Origin: Notospermus geniculatus
Taxonomy: Eukaryota > Nemertea > Pilidiophora > Heteronemertea > Lineidae
Direction: 5' to 3'
DNA length: 64,000 nt
NCBI GenBank assembly: GCA_002633025.1
Contig: NMRB01002490.1
Span: 38,687-102,686 of the forward strand
A program made the translations under genes and the position numbers. A model generated the notes under the pieces. It saw only the letters and a program-made list of their open reading frames with translations. It was not told the origin of the DNA and ran no database searches. Of the stretch, positions 12,153-24,809 are shown in pieces. The stretch's first letter is position 1. Every line of letters starts with the position of its first letter.

Positions 12153-15100
12153 CTGAAAAAGAAAAACACCAGTTTGAGGCCAACTCCTATCTCTTGAAAT
12201 TATTGGTACCGGGTATCCAACTTTTTGATTGAATATTGGTGTTGGGTACATCCTTGAGATTCTTAGCGAACAGGTCGTACCAGCCATTCCAAACAGATGC
12301 ATTATTGGCTTTATTCTCTTTGGATACCAATACTTTTGGTATCCGTTGGTACCGGTATCCGTGCGCCTATTCAATAGGCACACGGTCAACTGCAGATTAA
12401 TTCTGAATTTGTGAAATTCATGGGCCATGAAATTATTCTTCTTGTCATTTTTGACTGCTGCGACTAATTCGCTTTAAGAAGAATACTAACCTTTCTTCCC
12501 TGCAACTGTTCAATGGATACAGCCACTTCGGTCAGATTAGATGGGGCGTTCAGGTTCAGTTTGGAAAACTGGGCGAAGATTTCTGGAGTGTGGGTGACCT
12601 GCAAATACATGAAATACATTGGAGTGTGTATGCAGTGTGTTCACAGAAGGACTGAATCTAAGAATTTCTCAGTCAACTTGGTTGTGCTATCCAAATGAAT
12701 GAGGCAACGTCTGCACTTGTCTCAACTTCCAGTTTTCACCAGGAAAATGATGCTCTTGGAAAGTAAAACACTCACCTGGATCTTTTTCTGTCGGTCACGC
12801 CTTTTGTTCCGACTCGATGTCCGACGAACCACGGCGCTGTACTTGGCCTCCTCGTCATCCATGCGTTTTCTTGGAAGCACGTACATGCCATCTTTCATAT
12901 TGAACTTGGGGTCTGTGGTGTCAGTGGGCCCTTAAGTCAGAAAAAAATGTTTTTGAAAATATTGATTTGAGGGCCGAAATACAGCAATATTGGCTCTACA
13001 GACGATACTGGGTGAATAAATGTGTATAGCAGGAGAAAAGTGGACTGCCCAGAGAACCTGCGCTCTCACATGGAGAATGGGTCCGATCGGGATTGACCCC
13101 GCAACCTCAGATGTGACAGGTGCTGCTGTTTCCACTGTGCCACTCTGACAATCACTTCCCTTCTGATTATGAGTGCAGATACTGCCCTCCACCACGGGTC
13201 ACACAGAGATCTTACCGGGGCTGCCTGAGGACTGGGCCTGGTCGGTGGTCGTGATATATCGTTGGAGGTAGGTGATTAAGGTGGTGCACAAGTGTTTTTC
13301 TTCAATGTATGGCTCAATTTTGGGGTCAATGCAGATGTGGGTGTCTTCGCTGAAAATAGGAAAAGGTGAAGTCAGATTTCGATTAGTACCTACATAATTC
13401 TACTCGGAATTGTGAGTCTATTTTTCTCAATACTGAGGCAAGAGCCAACAGCTCTCAGTAGGCTTTTTAGACATTGGGTCATATGAATAAAGACCAGCAA
13501 ATGCTTTTACTTCAGATTTGTACAGCATTACCTATCACATTTGTATTGCAAATTTCAAGTAAAAGCATTTCCTAGTCTTTATTCATATGACCTAATATTG
13601 GGGGCTTCATATGTAATGTGGAAGAAAACCAGAGCATCCAGCAGAGACATACATGAACACTCTCACTGGTAGAAATGGTCTTCAATATTTTCACACTATT
13701 TTTATCCCTACTACACACCTTTCCTTCTGCTTCACTTCCACTTTCGTCTCTTCTTCTTTCAATTTCTTCAACTTGTTCTCCCTCATTTCCTTGTGTTCCT
13801 TGAACTCCTTCTCCCGCCTGCGGAAGTCCGATATAATATCACGTTTTTTCTGATGGAGTGGCTCCAATTCCGCTTTTAGTTCCTCAATTTCTCGACGTAT
13901 TTTGTCCCGTTGGGATCTGAGATCTGTTTCACGGCTTTTGTAAGCGGACACAGCCTTGTAGCAGACCTACAAGAGACACGGAAAAACCTGTTACCTTACA
14001 CATCTCACAGACACATTTCTCACATATTATTATGTTAACTGATCTACCTATCTCATATAAATTTGAGCATATACAGGTGAGGGGTGCCAAATGCCTCCAG
14101 ATGCCCAAACAAATTTGAGCACCACAGCCCCCCATTTGTGGCAATAACTACCCATAGCCTTGGCAATGGAAAGATTAAGAATTGGAAGAGAACTTCTTTA
14201 TATGATTGATAGGAACAACTTCTGTTCAAATATTTTTTGCTCAATGCCACAGGATGTGAGAAAATTTTGACAGAAGATGTTTACGTTTAATTCGTCTCTC
14301 ATCTTCTTCTGCTTCTCCCTCATCTTATTAAGTCCTTCATTCTGGCTCTGGTACTCCCTGAAATGAGATGAGAATACATCTTGAAATGACGACTGGTATG
14401 TACTTTCTGTTAAAGCCCAAAGGCAAAGGGGCACACCCGGTGCACGCCCCCCCCCCTTCAGCCAACAAATCTGTAAAATCGACCGTGAAATTCTGAAATT
14501 CGGAGCAAATCATTGAAATTTACTGCAGATTTCAATGTTTCTAGCACAGTGCGCCCCCTCTTTCCCGAAATCCTGCATCCGCCCCTGAGGGAGGCTGAGG
14601 GGGATGCAAAGTACTTCAATGTTATACTAACCACACCGACTGAAAATAGCAAACGTTAACAAATCGACAAGGCCTTAATCTCACCTGAGCCCCCTCTTTG
14701 AACGATTCAATGAATCAATCTCGTTCACAATCTTCCTTTCTTCATTCAGACGGAAGTTCCTCGTCTGAAGTTCTCTTCTTAAACGTCTGCAAAATAGAAT
14801 AAAAATGGGATGGAGTCATATCAGCTATTCATACAGCACGTCAGGGTCCAAGGGAAAAAATTCAATAGAACAACTGCAAAAATATCACACCACACTTGTC
14901 AATTCATTCCTCCAGTACTGTGCTGCCCCCTAGTCGACAGTTTGAAAACAACCTGTCAAAATGCTTCCGAGAAGTGTCAACTACCCAACATACTGCTGCC
15001 CCCTATGGGCTGATTTCATATTACAACAATATTCTCATTCTCACATGCATCGTTTTCTAGCAGACGACTAGACAAGTTGACAGAGCCATCTATTGATGGA

Positions 15101-18100
15101 ACCACAAACTAAGAATTTGGGTCAGTCTAGGGTCAATATATTGGCACAGTTATGACTCAGTTTTTGGCCTGTATTCTTGACCTAGAACAGGTTTCCAAAG
15201 GCCTTGACGGTTTGATCTGAGTCACCCCCATTGTACACTACAGGGACACACCTTCAAATATAAGTTCAGGGCAGAGGCCTAGATCACGGCTTCTTTTCTT
15301 TGACATGATCTCACCAAATATTTTTGTAATAATCANTTGTATCAAAGACTGAAGAAAACACTGCGATTGTATAAGTACCGATACATTACGAACTATATCG
15401 CGCATGAATATTAATATGTGAACAGTCTCACTGGTCTCACTGGTATTTATCGTAGTTTCTCCAATTGCCACTAGGCGCTACGCTGTGGGCGGGCGGATGT
15501 GGAACTCTCCTGTAATCCGCTTATACTACAAAAAGGCTTTTTTCACAAAAACCGGGGGGAAAACATCGAAAACGAATCCCACGTCGACTTATGGCACATT
15601 ATTACACAGAGCAGGCCAACGGTTACGGGACATTTGAAAGCCAAACTTAGCAGGAGAACGCTCACAAACATTTAGGCCCCTACCTCCCGTACGTCAATTA
15701 TAGTATAGAAGTCTCAGATAATGTCATCACAGAGAGTTGTTGGGGGGGGGGGGCACTCTGCTTTCTCCAGGTGTGCAAGGTCTCAGGAGTGGCACTGCGC
15801 ATGGCGTACATGAGCACCTGTCACAGCAGATCTGCCAAGGTGTTCTGATACCTTGCTGGATATTGGGCAAGATTTTGCTGGAGAATGGGCCATCTGGCAT
15901 GTCTGGGGGTTGCCTTGCTTGAGCATCTAAAACGTGATAAACTTTCAGGGCCATATTCAAAAAGGGTGGTCATCGCACGATAAAGACTTAGACGGGTGTA
16001 ACTTCACTAAATGCACACACTTCCACCATGCATTTGACAAAGTTACATGCATCTAAGTCTTAAACATCCTTTTTGAATACGGACCTCAAAGATTAGTTTT
16101 GGTCTGTACAAAACCGCCCGGCGCATAATGTCCTCCTTCAGCACAGGGCTGTGATTGGTCAGATAGCATCGGTAACACTGATTACAGAACCAAACTGCAG
16201 ATGGCGCGAGTGCTGCCTGAGCAGACGATAGTCAGCTAACGCAGTTGGAAAACGCAGTTTGTGAAAGAGAGAAACAATTTTTTTGAAGATCACTTTTGAG
16301 GAAATGCCTAAGATTACACACAGCTTGCGGGAGTCAAATCTCACAATGGCCAGACAATACTGAAATCAACAATCCCTTGCTGCACTTTGGGTCTTCTTCT
16401 CTGCGCATTCCGACTCATTTTGCTGGCATGGGTCACATTTCATGATGTGTCAGGAATCCACTCTACATCGCTGACCTTTTAATTCCATTCACAAAATTTT
16501 CTGCTGACATGCCTGAAGATGCATGACAGTTGTTGCACAGATGAGAGGGGATCGATTTTTCAACCCAACTATCCGATAAACGCAACATTATGAACACACT
16601 GTATAAGTAGGTGAAACAGATGCGTTGGTAGATTCATTCATAAACTGACTCATCAAAATGCCAAGAGCCACAGTGCAACAATCAATGTATCAACAACCTG
16701 GAAATTCACAAAAGGTGTGCACATAAGTCATTTCAGAACCCTCAGGGTTATCAAGCAGTCACTCGCCAAAGTCATCATATTGTTACCATTTACCTTAGAA
16801 ATGTACGCGACTGGTAAACATTTGCATGTTTGATAAGGTCAAACAGATAATGCATTTCACTTATGTTATGGTTGTTGTGTTTGTAGAGATTTTTCTGTCA
16901 GGGCCAAAGCCATAGCATTATTAGCCCTGTTGCGGAAGAGGCCATCTGAAGTTACTCCTGTTCCTCACTTGGATGGGGTCTTTCACTTGCCCTTTCAAAG
17001 GCACAAGGTACAAGGCACAATGGCTTAGAGTCCTAAGCATGTGATTCCCATATGGCCCGGGATTCGAACGACCTGCTGCTTGTGCCCACATCACACTGAG
17101 CCTCTCAGTACTTCTTGACAATGTTGCCGAACGGGCTCAAACTGTTTGCAGACGGAGTGGACGTAGTGGCAACTTTTTACAGTCTTTTTACGAACTTCAT
17201 GGATGGGTTCGGACAGGAAGGGTGCTCCAGAACTTCCAGGCATTTATTTGCCAACGTTACACCTTGTAGCCCATTTTACGATTGTTTTAGGACGGGGCAG
17301 GACGTTTTGAGAACTGCTTCAGTGTGACAGTAGTGTTGACAATGATAACCAAGTGCCGATAACCACTAGGCTACCAAGGCTCCTCAATGGCTGCCATCAC
17401 ATACATCTACAAATTACAGCAAAACGCACACTCAGGTACATACGACCAAAGATTTTTCACACAAACACAATGCAGCATTGTAGGAGAGCTCAGCATCTCA
17501 GACAAAATGTCAGGAACTATCATGATGCGGGGGTGTACGGTCACCAGCCTCAACCGCATTGATCTGTCCACGATCCAAGAGCTATTTATGGCTATGATCT
17601 TTGTGATCGTGTGATCAATTATGAACGTAATTCAGTCAGGAAAATATCTTGTTGAGGATGTGGGGATTAGTGTTTTTATTTCCCCGTCATTTTGATGTAA
17701 TGGTAGGCTTTTGTGTGACAATTCTACTGTATACTGTCTCAAAGTGTATCACGTTATTACCCCAGTCCGTCTCTCCGGAAACTTTCTATGGAAGTCAAGG
17801 AGCACTTCAATGAGGGTGTCATTGGGAGAAAGAGATACACAACAGGGTTCTGCCGCTGCTGGTCGGTGCCGGACGCTCCCGTCCAGGACACAGACATGCC
17901 GACCGGCACTCGGCCTATAGAGTATTTTCCAACCATCTGAACTGACGAAGCGTGCCATGAGAGATGCCCGCCACGCACACTTCTCAATTTCCTTTCTGTT
18001 CCCATTCACCAAATGTGCTTCCCGGCAGGGCCTGACACAGTTCTGATCAACAACAAAGGCGGGCTGCCAAAGTTGCAATAGAGTGGATCGGGGTCATTTT

Positions 18101-21100
18101 GATGCCAAATGAGCTCATTAAATTATTTTGACTCTCAGGTGCCAAATTTTTCCAGGGGAGAGCCCACGTTCACACCCCGTTGAGTCCTGGGCAGAACCCT
18201 GACAGCAGCTCGCAGGTGCACCAAAGGGAGATTCAGCCAGGTATCGAACCCACGGCCCGTTAGACACGAGTCTGATCCTCCAGGCCTACAGTGTGCAGCT
18301 TTTACCAAACAAGAGTTCTGATCCTCTAGGCCTAGAGTGTGCAGCTTTTACCAAACAAGAGTCTAGAGTCACAACAGCGTCAGAATGGACACTTGGCCGG
18401 GTACAGAACCCACTGCCTCCAGTCCGATGGTCAAGTGTGTGACTGCACTACCCTATCACCGCACCAAAAAATCCAGCAACATGTGGAATCTGAAAATATC
18501 TGGACGATAAAGGTCATCAATGCAAATGACATCATCAGCATCAGCCCTGAGGCAGAACATGATGGAGGAGCGGGAAACAGGATCAAAATCAATCCACCCC
18601 CACCTATTATCTTGTTACAACAGTCTGAATGTCAGCCTGCATCAAGAGACATTTGTTAGCATTCCACGAAATCCCACCTAAAAATAAAATGTCAGCTGGC
18701 TAGCTTCCTGGAAGTGTTGACATACAGCTGACCCACTTTCCAACAAAAAATGTCCAGGGTTGGCGGGAGACTCTCCATCTGTGACATTGGGTTCAGCTGA
18801 ATGGACCAAAGGCTACTGTTATGTCATCAGTTCTAGGATGCTGAAAGTGTGGCATCCCCAAGAGGGATTGCCCACTTGCAAAATCGCCAAATTGGCTAAT
18901 TCTTCCTAAGCATAATGCTGGGCATAAGACTGTGATGATCTGGCTGAAGAACAACTGAAAATGTAAAGTGACTGTAGTGTAAAATTTCACTGACTCCGAT
19001 GTGATCTGGCGAACGTTAAGCTAAAATTCCAGGAAGGCTAGACCTTCTTAATTTTCAATGAATTCCAGCTATGCATCTGCCAACAACATGACCTTCTCGG
19101 CTTAAAAAAGCGAAAAAGAGAAAGGACAACTGTCAGACTGTTGTTGTACCGGTAATAGAGTACACAGGGAAATAATCATAATAATTTATCAGTGGTGGGT
19201 GATCGTATAGTGAGTGATTGGAGATGTTACTAGGGGCCCCGGTGTACATTACATACACTGATTTGATCAATAATCCCTATCAGCAGTGTAATACTACTAT
19301 CGCAACTGAAATTGACACACCACATATGTTGAATGAAATTAAAGGAATGTCTTCATTCAGTTATTTTTTGCGATACCAATAGCCACCAACGTACCAGTAG
19401 AATAGAGCTGTTATAGTTTGGAGGTTGCCGAGGTGGTCCAGTGGAGACATCCACTCCTGTGCCACCAATGAGGTCACGGGTTCAATCAGTCGAGATAGTG
19501 ATTTTATGTGGTAGAGAGGCGTTCTCTCCTGGACTGGACATTCCAACATTGTAGCTTTCACCGGTTCTTCCTAAAATATCACCCAATATTGTTTGATAAT
19601 CAACTAAAACGGCGTTTAACGCCCTGGGCGTTTAACGCCCAGGGCGTTTAACGCCCTGGGCTGGGTTGCACAAAACTCATGTTAGCGCTAACTTCGTGTT
19701 AGCGCTAACTTTATGTTACATGACGTAAAATGGACGACAATGGATTTTTACATCATTTAACATAAATTTAGCGCTAACACCAAGTTAGCGCTATCGTGAC
19801 TTTTGTGCAACCGGGCCCTGAGTATTAACTCAGGGCCGTAGCTAGCTTTTTTTCGCTGGGGGGGGGGGCATTCATTTTTATGGACGTGGGCTTCCCCTTC
19901 GGCGCCGACACTGAAAATTAGAAGTTCTGAGATGCGATTTGAGGTCAAGTTCCTGCACTCCTGAGACACGAACAATAATGATCTTTTATCCCATTTGATT
20001 TTGCTGAAAATTTTTTTTTTTTGCACAATTTGCCATACAAATGCCCCCCCCCTTTTCCTATGCTAGCTACGGGCCTGGAGTTGGCAATTGCACACTGAAA
20101 TAATTTTGCTTTCAAGAACTCTGTTTCCCCCAAAGATATACAGCTATGAACTTGGATTCTCATGTGATACGAAGATATCCTGTGATATCTTGTATCATGG
20201 TAGTATATTATTTTAGAATCTTTTGGCAGTCTATGGTAGATATTTCGGGTACTGACCCTTCATACACCAAAAAACTTGGCCGACCTTCGTGCTGACCCTA
20301 CAAGGACACAGCTGCTGTATCACGATGATTCACTCTTATGATATGCGTAAACAGGCCTTCGTGTCCATCGATCGGTCTGCCATCTGTTGCGGTCCCTGAC
20401 CGTTAGTCAGCCCACGACCTGTCTGCCAGTCTAGAAACGTCATCATCATTACTAATCTCAAACTGTCTAGACCGAATTTTAATGTACATGTATATTCAAC
20501 GAATTTCATGTATAGTAAGATAGGGCCTAAGCAGGGTAATTGTGCAACTCAGCATCATGACGTGGCTGTAACCCTACCCTGCCCTAATAGCTTGGGTAGG
20601 TAGGTAGGCATATATTTTTATTTTTTTAATTGGAGGTGGAAAAAAAATTAGCAATTTCCACAAAATAAAATAAAAATATACTAGTGTTTAAAAACAATGT
20701 TTTTTGGGGTTTATGACGCATTGGCATTCAGTTTTGAAATGTAAAAAGTTTTAGGTCGGCATACTTTGTCATTGCCGGTCGGCAAATCGGGTCCTTTGGG
20801 GCATAAAAAAAAACATATTGGCTAATGCCCCCATAAAAAGTTTTGGGTCGGTACCATTTACGTAGGGTCGGTCGGGTTACGGCTAACAGTTTTGGGTCTG
20901 GCCTCACCCAATATTTTTTGATAATCAACTAAAACGCCCTGGGCTGGGTTGCACAAAACTCATGTTAGCACTAACTTGGTGTTAGCGCTAACTTTATGTT
21001 ACATGACGTAAAACGACAATGGATTTTTACATCATTTAACATAAAGTTAGCACCAACACCAAGTTAGCGCTATTGTGACTTTTGTGCAACCGGGCCCTGA

Positions 21101-24100
21101 GTATTAACTCAGGGCCATAGCTAGCTTTTTTTCGCTGGGGGGGGGCATTCATTTTTATGGACGTGGGCTTCCCCTTTGGCACCGACACTGAAAATCAGAA
21201 GTTCTGAGATGCGATTTGAGGTCAAGTTCCTGCACTCTGAGACACGAACAATAATGATCTTTTATCCCATTTGATTTTGCTGAAATTTTTTTTTTGCACA
21301 ATTTGCCTATGCAAATGACCCCCTTTTCCTATGCTAGCTACGGGCCTGGAGTTGGCAATTGCACACTGAAATAATTTTGCTTTCTAGAACTCTGTTTCCC
21401 CCAAAGATTTACAGCTATGAACTTGGATTCTCAATGCACCTCTTGTATTCATTAATTGGGCTGCAATCTTCAGAAACCTATCATTTCTTCAACCAAAACA
21501 ATAGATTTTTAATGTCACGAAGACCGCCATCAATCGAACACACTCCAGCCATCAGAATATGAAAAGTGTCAAAGAAATCACCCCATCAACTTCTCGGAAA
21601 CTACAACAATATTGATTTTTCAGCAGGTCAGAAAATGATGCCGATGCATCGTCCTTGACAACCCGTGCTAACGTGCGTACGCTGAATGACATCGCATGTA
21701 TGCAGCCACGCATTATTATGGAGTGCTAAGACACGCCTTGGAAAAAATATGGCATTGTACGCTGGTTAGGTTGTCTGTGAGCAGTGAGAAATTCTAAGAT
21801 CTGTTTGTGATTTGAGTCGCTTGGATTCATGTTACTGATAATCAGAAATGCCAACATTAGCCAATGGAGAATTTAACTTCTTAACAACCTGAAATACAAT
21901 GAGGTCTCTGGTTTGTTCTACAACCTTGCTACATGAGAACGAATTTGACTATTCAGGCAATGGAAAGATGATAAACATGATCAGGGTCGGATCCAGGGAG
22001 TGAACGCCCATCCTATTTTTGGCAGAGCATGATTTTTTTGAGCAAGAAAAAAATTTAAATCAGCAAAAAATTACGAGGTAGTATTTTGCTCTCAGATGCC
22101 AGGAAAATGCATAGCACTTAAATTGTCAAATTTTCTTAGCTTTTTCTCTTAGTTTTGTAAAAATTTGCTGGGTTGTCCGCAATGGGTTGTCTGGGAGGAA
22201 CTGGCCAGCGGCCACATGTTGGATCGGAGGGGAAGGGGGAAATAATCCTGATACCGGTACCAGACTAGGAAGGTGCACTTGGTCACTGCTGAAACTCGCC
22301 AAAACCCCACAGATCTTACCTTTTTGCCGATCTCTCCGCTTAGAACAGACAACTGCTGATTGATGACCTTCCGATTGTCAATCTTTTCTTCCTTAGCTGT
22401 CCGTATTTTTTGCAGCTCGGCAGAAACTCCCAGATTGTCCAACTTGACTTGAAGAGATCGCTTGAGAAGGGTTAAGGAATAACGGGGACTGTTGACAAGT
22501 TCTTGAACATACATGTACTTCCTCGCTTTTCAGAGGCTAGGCAATAGCATGCCGCCCAGATACTGTTTTTAAAGCAAAGTTCGGACAAACATGACGAATC
22601 ATACACAGATTCCTGAGTGTCCATTTTGTCTGCGCCTAAGGCTTCCTGTACATAGAAGTATACGGTATTCGGTATACTCTATACGGTATACGGTATACGG
22701 ATACGGCGATTTATATAGGATATACGCTGGGCTGAACTCGGCAATTTGGTCGTTCGATTTGCATTGTCGGAAAGTACTAAGTCATGTGGAGGATGTGTCA
22801 GGACGTTTTTTATACCCAACCCCCGAGTGACCGAGGAGGGGTTAGCATTTTGGGGGCTCTGTAAAATATTTCCTTTGCTGAATTATCGAACCTGAACTTT
22901 GTTTCACAATCAGACACTATGAATACCAATATTTACTTTGATTTTGATTGCCGGGAATATATTTCTGCTGAAAATCAACGAAAAAAATATTTAGAAATGA
23001 ATAAACTGACCAATCTATGTCTATTCTCCCGACCACGGTCAGTATACGCAGAGGAAAAATCGTGCAAGCGCGATTCCTTGTATACGCGAATAGCGTGCAC
23101 AGTTCCTCGTATAGGGCTATGTAATCCGCTCTTGGAAATAAACTTGTTCGTTTCCTAGTATACGCGTGCATTACGAAACGTGCACCAAATACCGAATACC
23201 GTATACTTCTATGTACAGGAAGCCTAAGAGGACAAAGCAGATTCGGACAAATAACATGGAATTGACCGGGCTGACGTCATTCGGGCGGTTCGCTATACCA
23301 GTTGTGGGAAAACTGCGTTTATAAACCTAGAGGGTTAATGTTTATGGTTTAAGGGAATGAAATTGACCACCCTTACTAGTTGACTATGGGTTTACTTGCC
23401 ATAATTACCAGCCCATTGTGGTCACTGTGTGTGTGAAGTAAGCCCAATTATGTAGTCACAAGGCACTTGGCCACCAGCTACACTATGAGAAGGTTACCCT
23501 CTGCTGAGCCTACCAGAAGGAACTACTGTATGTATGCTGTACTACACTATTAGATGTAGAAGTCTGCAACCAGTACAACCCCTGAAGGACGTACCGTTGA
23601 AGACATAGGATGGAGTGAGTATTATCTCCCTCTAAAAGACACTTCACACTTTATCACACCGTTCAGTGGGGGAACTTACTGCTAAATTAATGCGAGCACT
23701 TGGGACGTAGATGTCATACCCCAGGGTTTCCGCCAGGATTTTTTTCCAGGGTACGACCTGGGGGGGGGGGGNTAATAATGGCCTCCAGAGTCATTTTTTA
23801 CACTCCAAAATGCAAAATTACTCTTCCTTCTGCATGAAAGTTGCATTTGAAATGTAACAATTTTAGGAAAAACATTACTGAAGTGATTTTTTTCAGGGTA
23901 CTATATCGTACCCTCAAATTTCTTTAGGGTACTATATTTGTACCCAAAGTACCCTCTGGCAGGGACCCTGTACCCGTTCAAGTGGTGTAATGATGTCATT
24001 TCGTCACATGATGTTGTCGACGTCACCAGACGTCACGAATGACACGACGACAATCTTGGTGATGTCATGACGTCAAAAGGCCTGAACAGCATTGTTATTT

Positions 24101-24753
24101 TCGTCAGTATCTTGGTATTTCGAAAACTTTAAGTCATATCAAAATTCAGGCTTGTAAGGACACTTCTCGGGCCTGTCTGCATGTGCACACCAAGTTTGGG
24201 GGTCTTGGAGATCCGTTCGTCAGTCTTGAAGAAAATTGCAAACAAAATAACCCACAAGAAGAGCGAGGTAAAAACCCCTCTTCTGGGAGGATGGGTAGGT
24301 ACATGTACATCTGATATGTCTGACTTGTCCTGTATTACATTTTTAAACAGAGTGGTAAAAAGTTGAACAGGGTGGTAAAATGACCTCTGAATTTTGACCA
24401 GGGTGGTACCGCCCTGTGAAACTGGCCTGGCTAGAACACTAATGTGGACTGTCATAGGGGCACAGAGGAAACATCAATGATGTTCGGGTACGATCCCGAG
24501 TCACGCTCATCATTCTTCATGAGACCGCCAAGGCTACTCTCTTTGACAGCGTAGGTTTCTTCCAACATGTATCAGTTTCGCCAACTTGTGCCAGAAACTC
24601 TCACGTGGAGTGGTATCTGAAGGATTTTAAGAAGAACCTTTGATTTTTGAAAGGATACAACTTTGTTGTCTTTTTCGGTTATTTCCCTGCTTATCGGGTC
24701 GAGCTCAGCCTCCATCTTCCGTTTGTTGGGGGGCACGACCCGCCGACAAAAGT
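10854..24753 (-). CDS. Bfr1-like coiled-coil protein, multi-exon, incomplete model
   Basis: Spliced minus-strand gene. Exons with matching GT-AG sites and phases, 5' to 3': 24638-24753, one ending at 22320 (start about 22500), 14685-14786, 14285-14357, 13719-13966, 13216-13349, 12776-12930, 12491-12598 and 10854-12152 (stop at 10854). The phases close perfectly from 14786 to the stop. The exon ending at 22320 leaves phase 0 but 14786 needs two bases, so at least one exon between them is missing, and the 5' end is unknown. The protein opens with a Pro-Asn-Lys-rich basic stretch, then long charged coiled coil, then a block with HLCTTLITYLQRYI and IFAQFSKLNLNAPS, then a disordered acidic tail. 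From memory, fungal Bfr1/nuclear segregation proteins (mRNP and ER-associated, involved in secretion and ploidy) have this order: coiled coil, a short LxxYL helix, and an F-x-x-L-x-L-x-x-P motif. The assignment is tentative; the gene itself is firm. Confidence 0.75.
12491..12598 (-). CDS. Exon of Bfr1-like gene carrying the FAQFSKLNLNAPS motif
   Basis: A 36-codon exon, phase 0 at both ends, with acceptor TTTGCAG and donor GTTAG. It encodes VTHTPEIFAQFSKLNLN followed by a Pro-Ser-Asn-Leu segment and a short helix ending QLQGRK. This is the part that most resembles the conserved C-terminal motif of fungal Bfr1 proteins. Confidence 0.75.
12950..13160 (-). mobile_element. tRNA-derived SINE in an intron
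   Basis: On the minus strand the head reads GTGGCACAGTGGAAAC (A-box-like) followed by GGGGTCAATCCCGAT (B-box-like) at normal tRNA spacing. The body continues toward 12950. A similar head lies on the plus strand at 59163-59220. Confidence 0.6.
13474..13596. mobile_element. Foldback MITE with TCATATGAATAAAGAC ends
   Basis: TTGGGTCATATGAATAAAGA at the left is mirrored at 13576-13596. The inner arms AAATGCTTTTACTT also pair. It lies in an intron of the Bfr1-like gene. Confidence 0.7.
14430..14600. repeat. Dispersed repeat, CCGTGAAATTCTG family
   Basis: Related sequences lie at about 34445-34575 and 60503-60645. All share AAATTGACCGTGAAATTCTG (or close variants), a TTTCAATGTT word and a C-rich CCCCCTC stretch, and two begin with CAGGCGCGGATCCA. 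No ORF. It is a short interspersed family of unknown class. Confidence 0.65.
15948..16086. mobile_element. Foldback MITE, GGGCCATATTCAAAAAGG ends
   Basis: The left end GGGCCATATTCAAAAAGGGT is mirrored by the right end at 16065-16086, and the inner AAGACTTAGA/TCTAAGTCTT words pair. A longer relative with GGGCCATATTCATAAAGG ends is at 32113-32514. Confidence 0.7.
16905..17100 (-). mobile_element. tRNA-derived SINE
   Basis: On the minus strand a B-box-like GGTCGTTCGAATCCCGGG follows a GCTCAGTGTGATG head, with a non-tRNA body after it. The acceptor and anticodon stems do not form a complete tRNA. Confidence 0.55.
18110..18500 (-). mobile_element. One or two tRNA-derived SINE fragments
   Basis: Two B-box-like sites occur on the minus strand: GTGGGTTCGATACCTGG near 18240-18260 and GTGGGTTCTGTACCCGG near 18395-18415. 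The second has an A-box-like TAGGGTAGTGCAG upstream. A 57-bp piece containing GATCCTCYAGGCCTA is tandemly repeated at about 18270-18360. Confidence 0.5.
19420..19560 (+). mobile_element. tRNA-derived SINE head
   Basis: The plus strand shows GAGGTGGTCCAGTGGAGAC (A-box-like) and, about 35 bp on, ACGGGTTCAATCAGT (B-box-like). There is no complete tRNA fold. Confidence 0.5.
19580..20160 (+). repeat. 580-bp direct repeat, copy A
   Basis: It matches 20905-21432 in order and orientation: CACCCAATATT, then a GGTTGCACAAAACTCATG foldback, then a GGCCGTAGCTAGC foldback (19822-20079), then ACAGCTATGAACTTGGATTC. Copy A has extra GGCGTTTAACGCCC units at 19610-19657 that copy B lacks. The spacing is about 1.3 kb, with no N at a junction. 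Confidence 0.8.
19658..19818. mobile_element. CCGGTTGCACAA-family foldback MITE, copy 1
   Basis: GGGCTGGGTTGCACAAAACT at the left pairs with TTTTGTGCAACCGGGCCC at the right, and inner GTTAGCGCTAAC words pair again. The relatives are at 20939-21098, 40759-40906 and 58432-58588. Flanking CCTG/CCCTG on both sides fits a 3-4-bp target duplication. Confidence 0.85.
20905..21432 (+). repeat. 580-bp direct repeat, copy B
   Basis: Second copy of 19580-20160, containing its own CCGGTTGCACAA foldback (20939-21098) and GGCCATAGCTAGC foldback (about 21112-21348). It diverges from copy A after GAACTTGGATTCTCA. Confidence 0.8.
20939..21098. mobile_element. CCGGTTGCACAA-family foldback MITE, copy 2
   Basis: Same ends and same internal GTTAGCGCTAAC and ATGACGTAAAA words as copy 1. 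It was carried along in the direct repeat rather than inserted independently, because the surrounding sequence also matches. Confidence 0.85.
22320..22500 (-). CDS. Coiled-coil exon of Bfr1-like gene
   Basis: The frame includes YSLTLLKRSLQVKLDNLG and ends GEIGKK before donor GTAAGATC at 22319. Heptad-like Leu/Ile spacing with dense Lys/Glu marks a coiled coil. The 5' boundary is not certain: CTTGTCAACAG at about 22490 would need a phase the upstream exon does not offer, and an acceptor at about 22525 has a poor pyrimidine tract. Confidence 0.65.
22636..23228. mobile_element. 590-bp element with 40-bp terminal inverted repeats
   Basis: CTAAGGCTTCCTGTACATAG at 22636 is mirrored over 40 bp by 23189-23228. 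The interior is rich in GTATACGG words. No transposase is visible, so it is non-autonomous. It lies in an intron of the Bfr1-like gene. Confidence 0.8.
23722..23972. repeat. Imperfect inverted repeat, CAGGGTTTCCGCCAGGA ends
   Basis: CAGGGTTTCCGCCAGGA at the left and CTGGCAGGGACCCTG at the right mirror each other loosely. The middle holds repeated GGGTACTATAT words, a G-run and an undetermined base at 23772. Confidence 0.5.
24638..24753 (-). CDS. N-terminal-side exon of Bfr1-like gene
   Basis: Acceptor TATTTTCAG, then 38 codons including RRVVPPNKRKMEAELDPI and a Lys/Glu-rich helix, then donor GTTCTTC after SFQKSK. An alternative donor GTTGTA nine residues earlier exists. The basic Pro-Asn-Lys start followed by helix resembles the N-terminus of Bfr1 family members. 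The initiating exon upstream was not found. Confidence 0.6.
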
Positions 24754-24809
24754 CTGAAAATATAATAATGATAAGTACACCGTGTGGTCACACATACTGT
24801 GGAATACCA

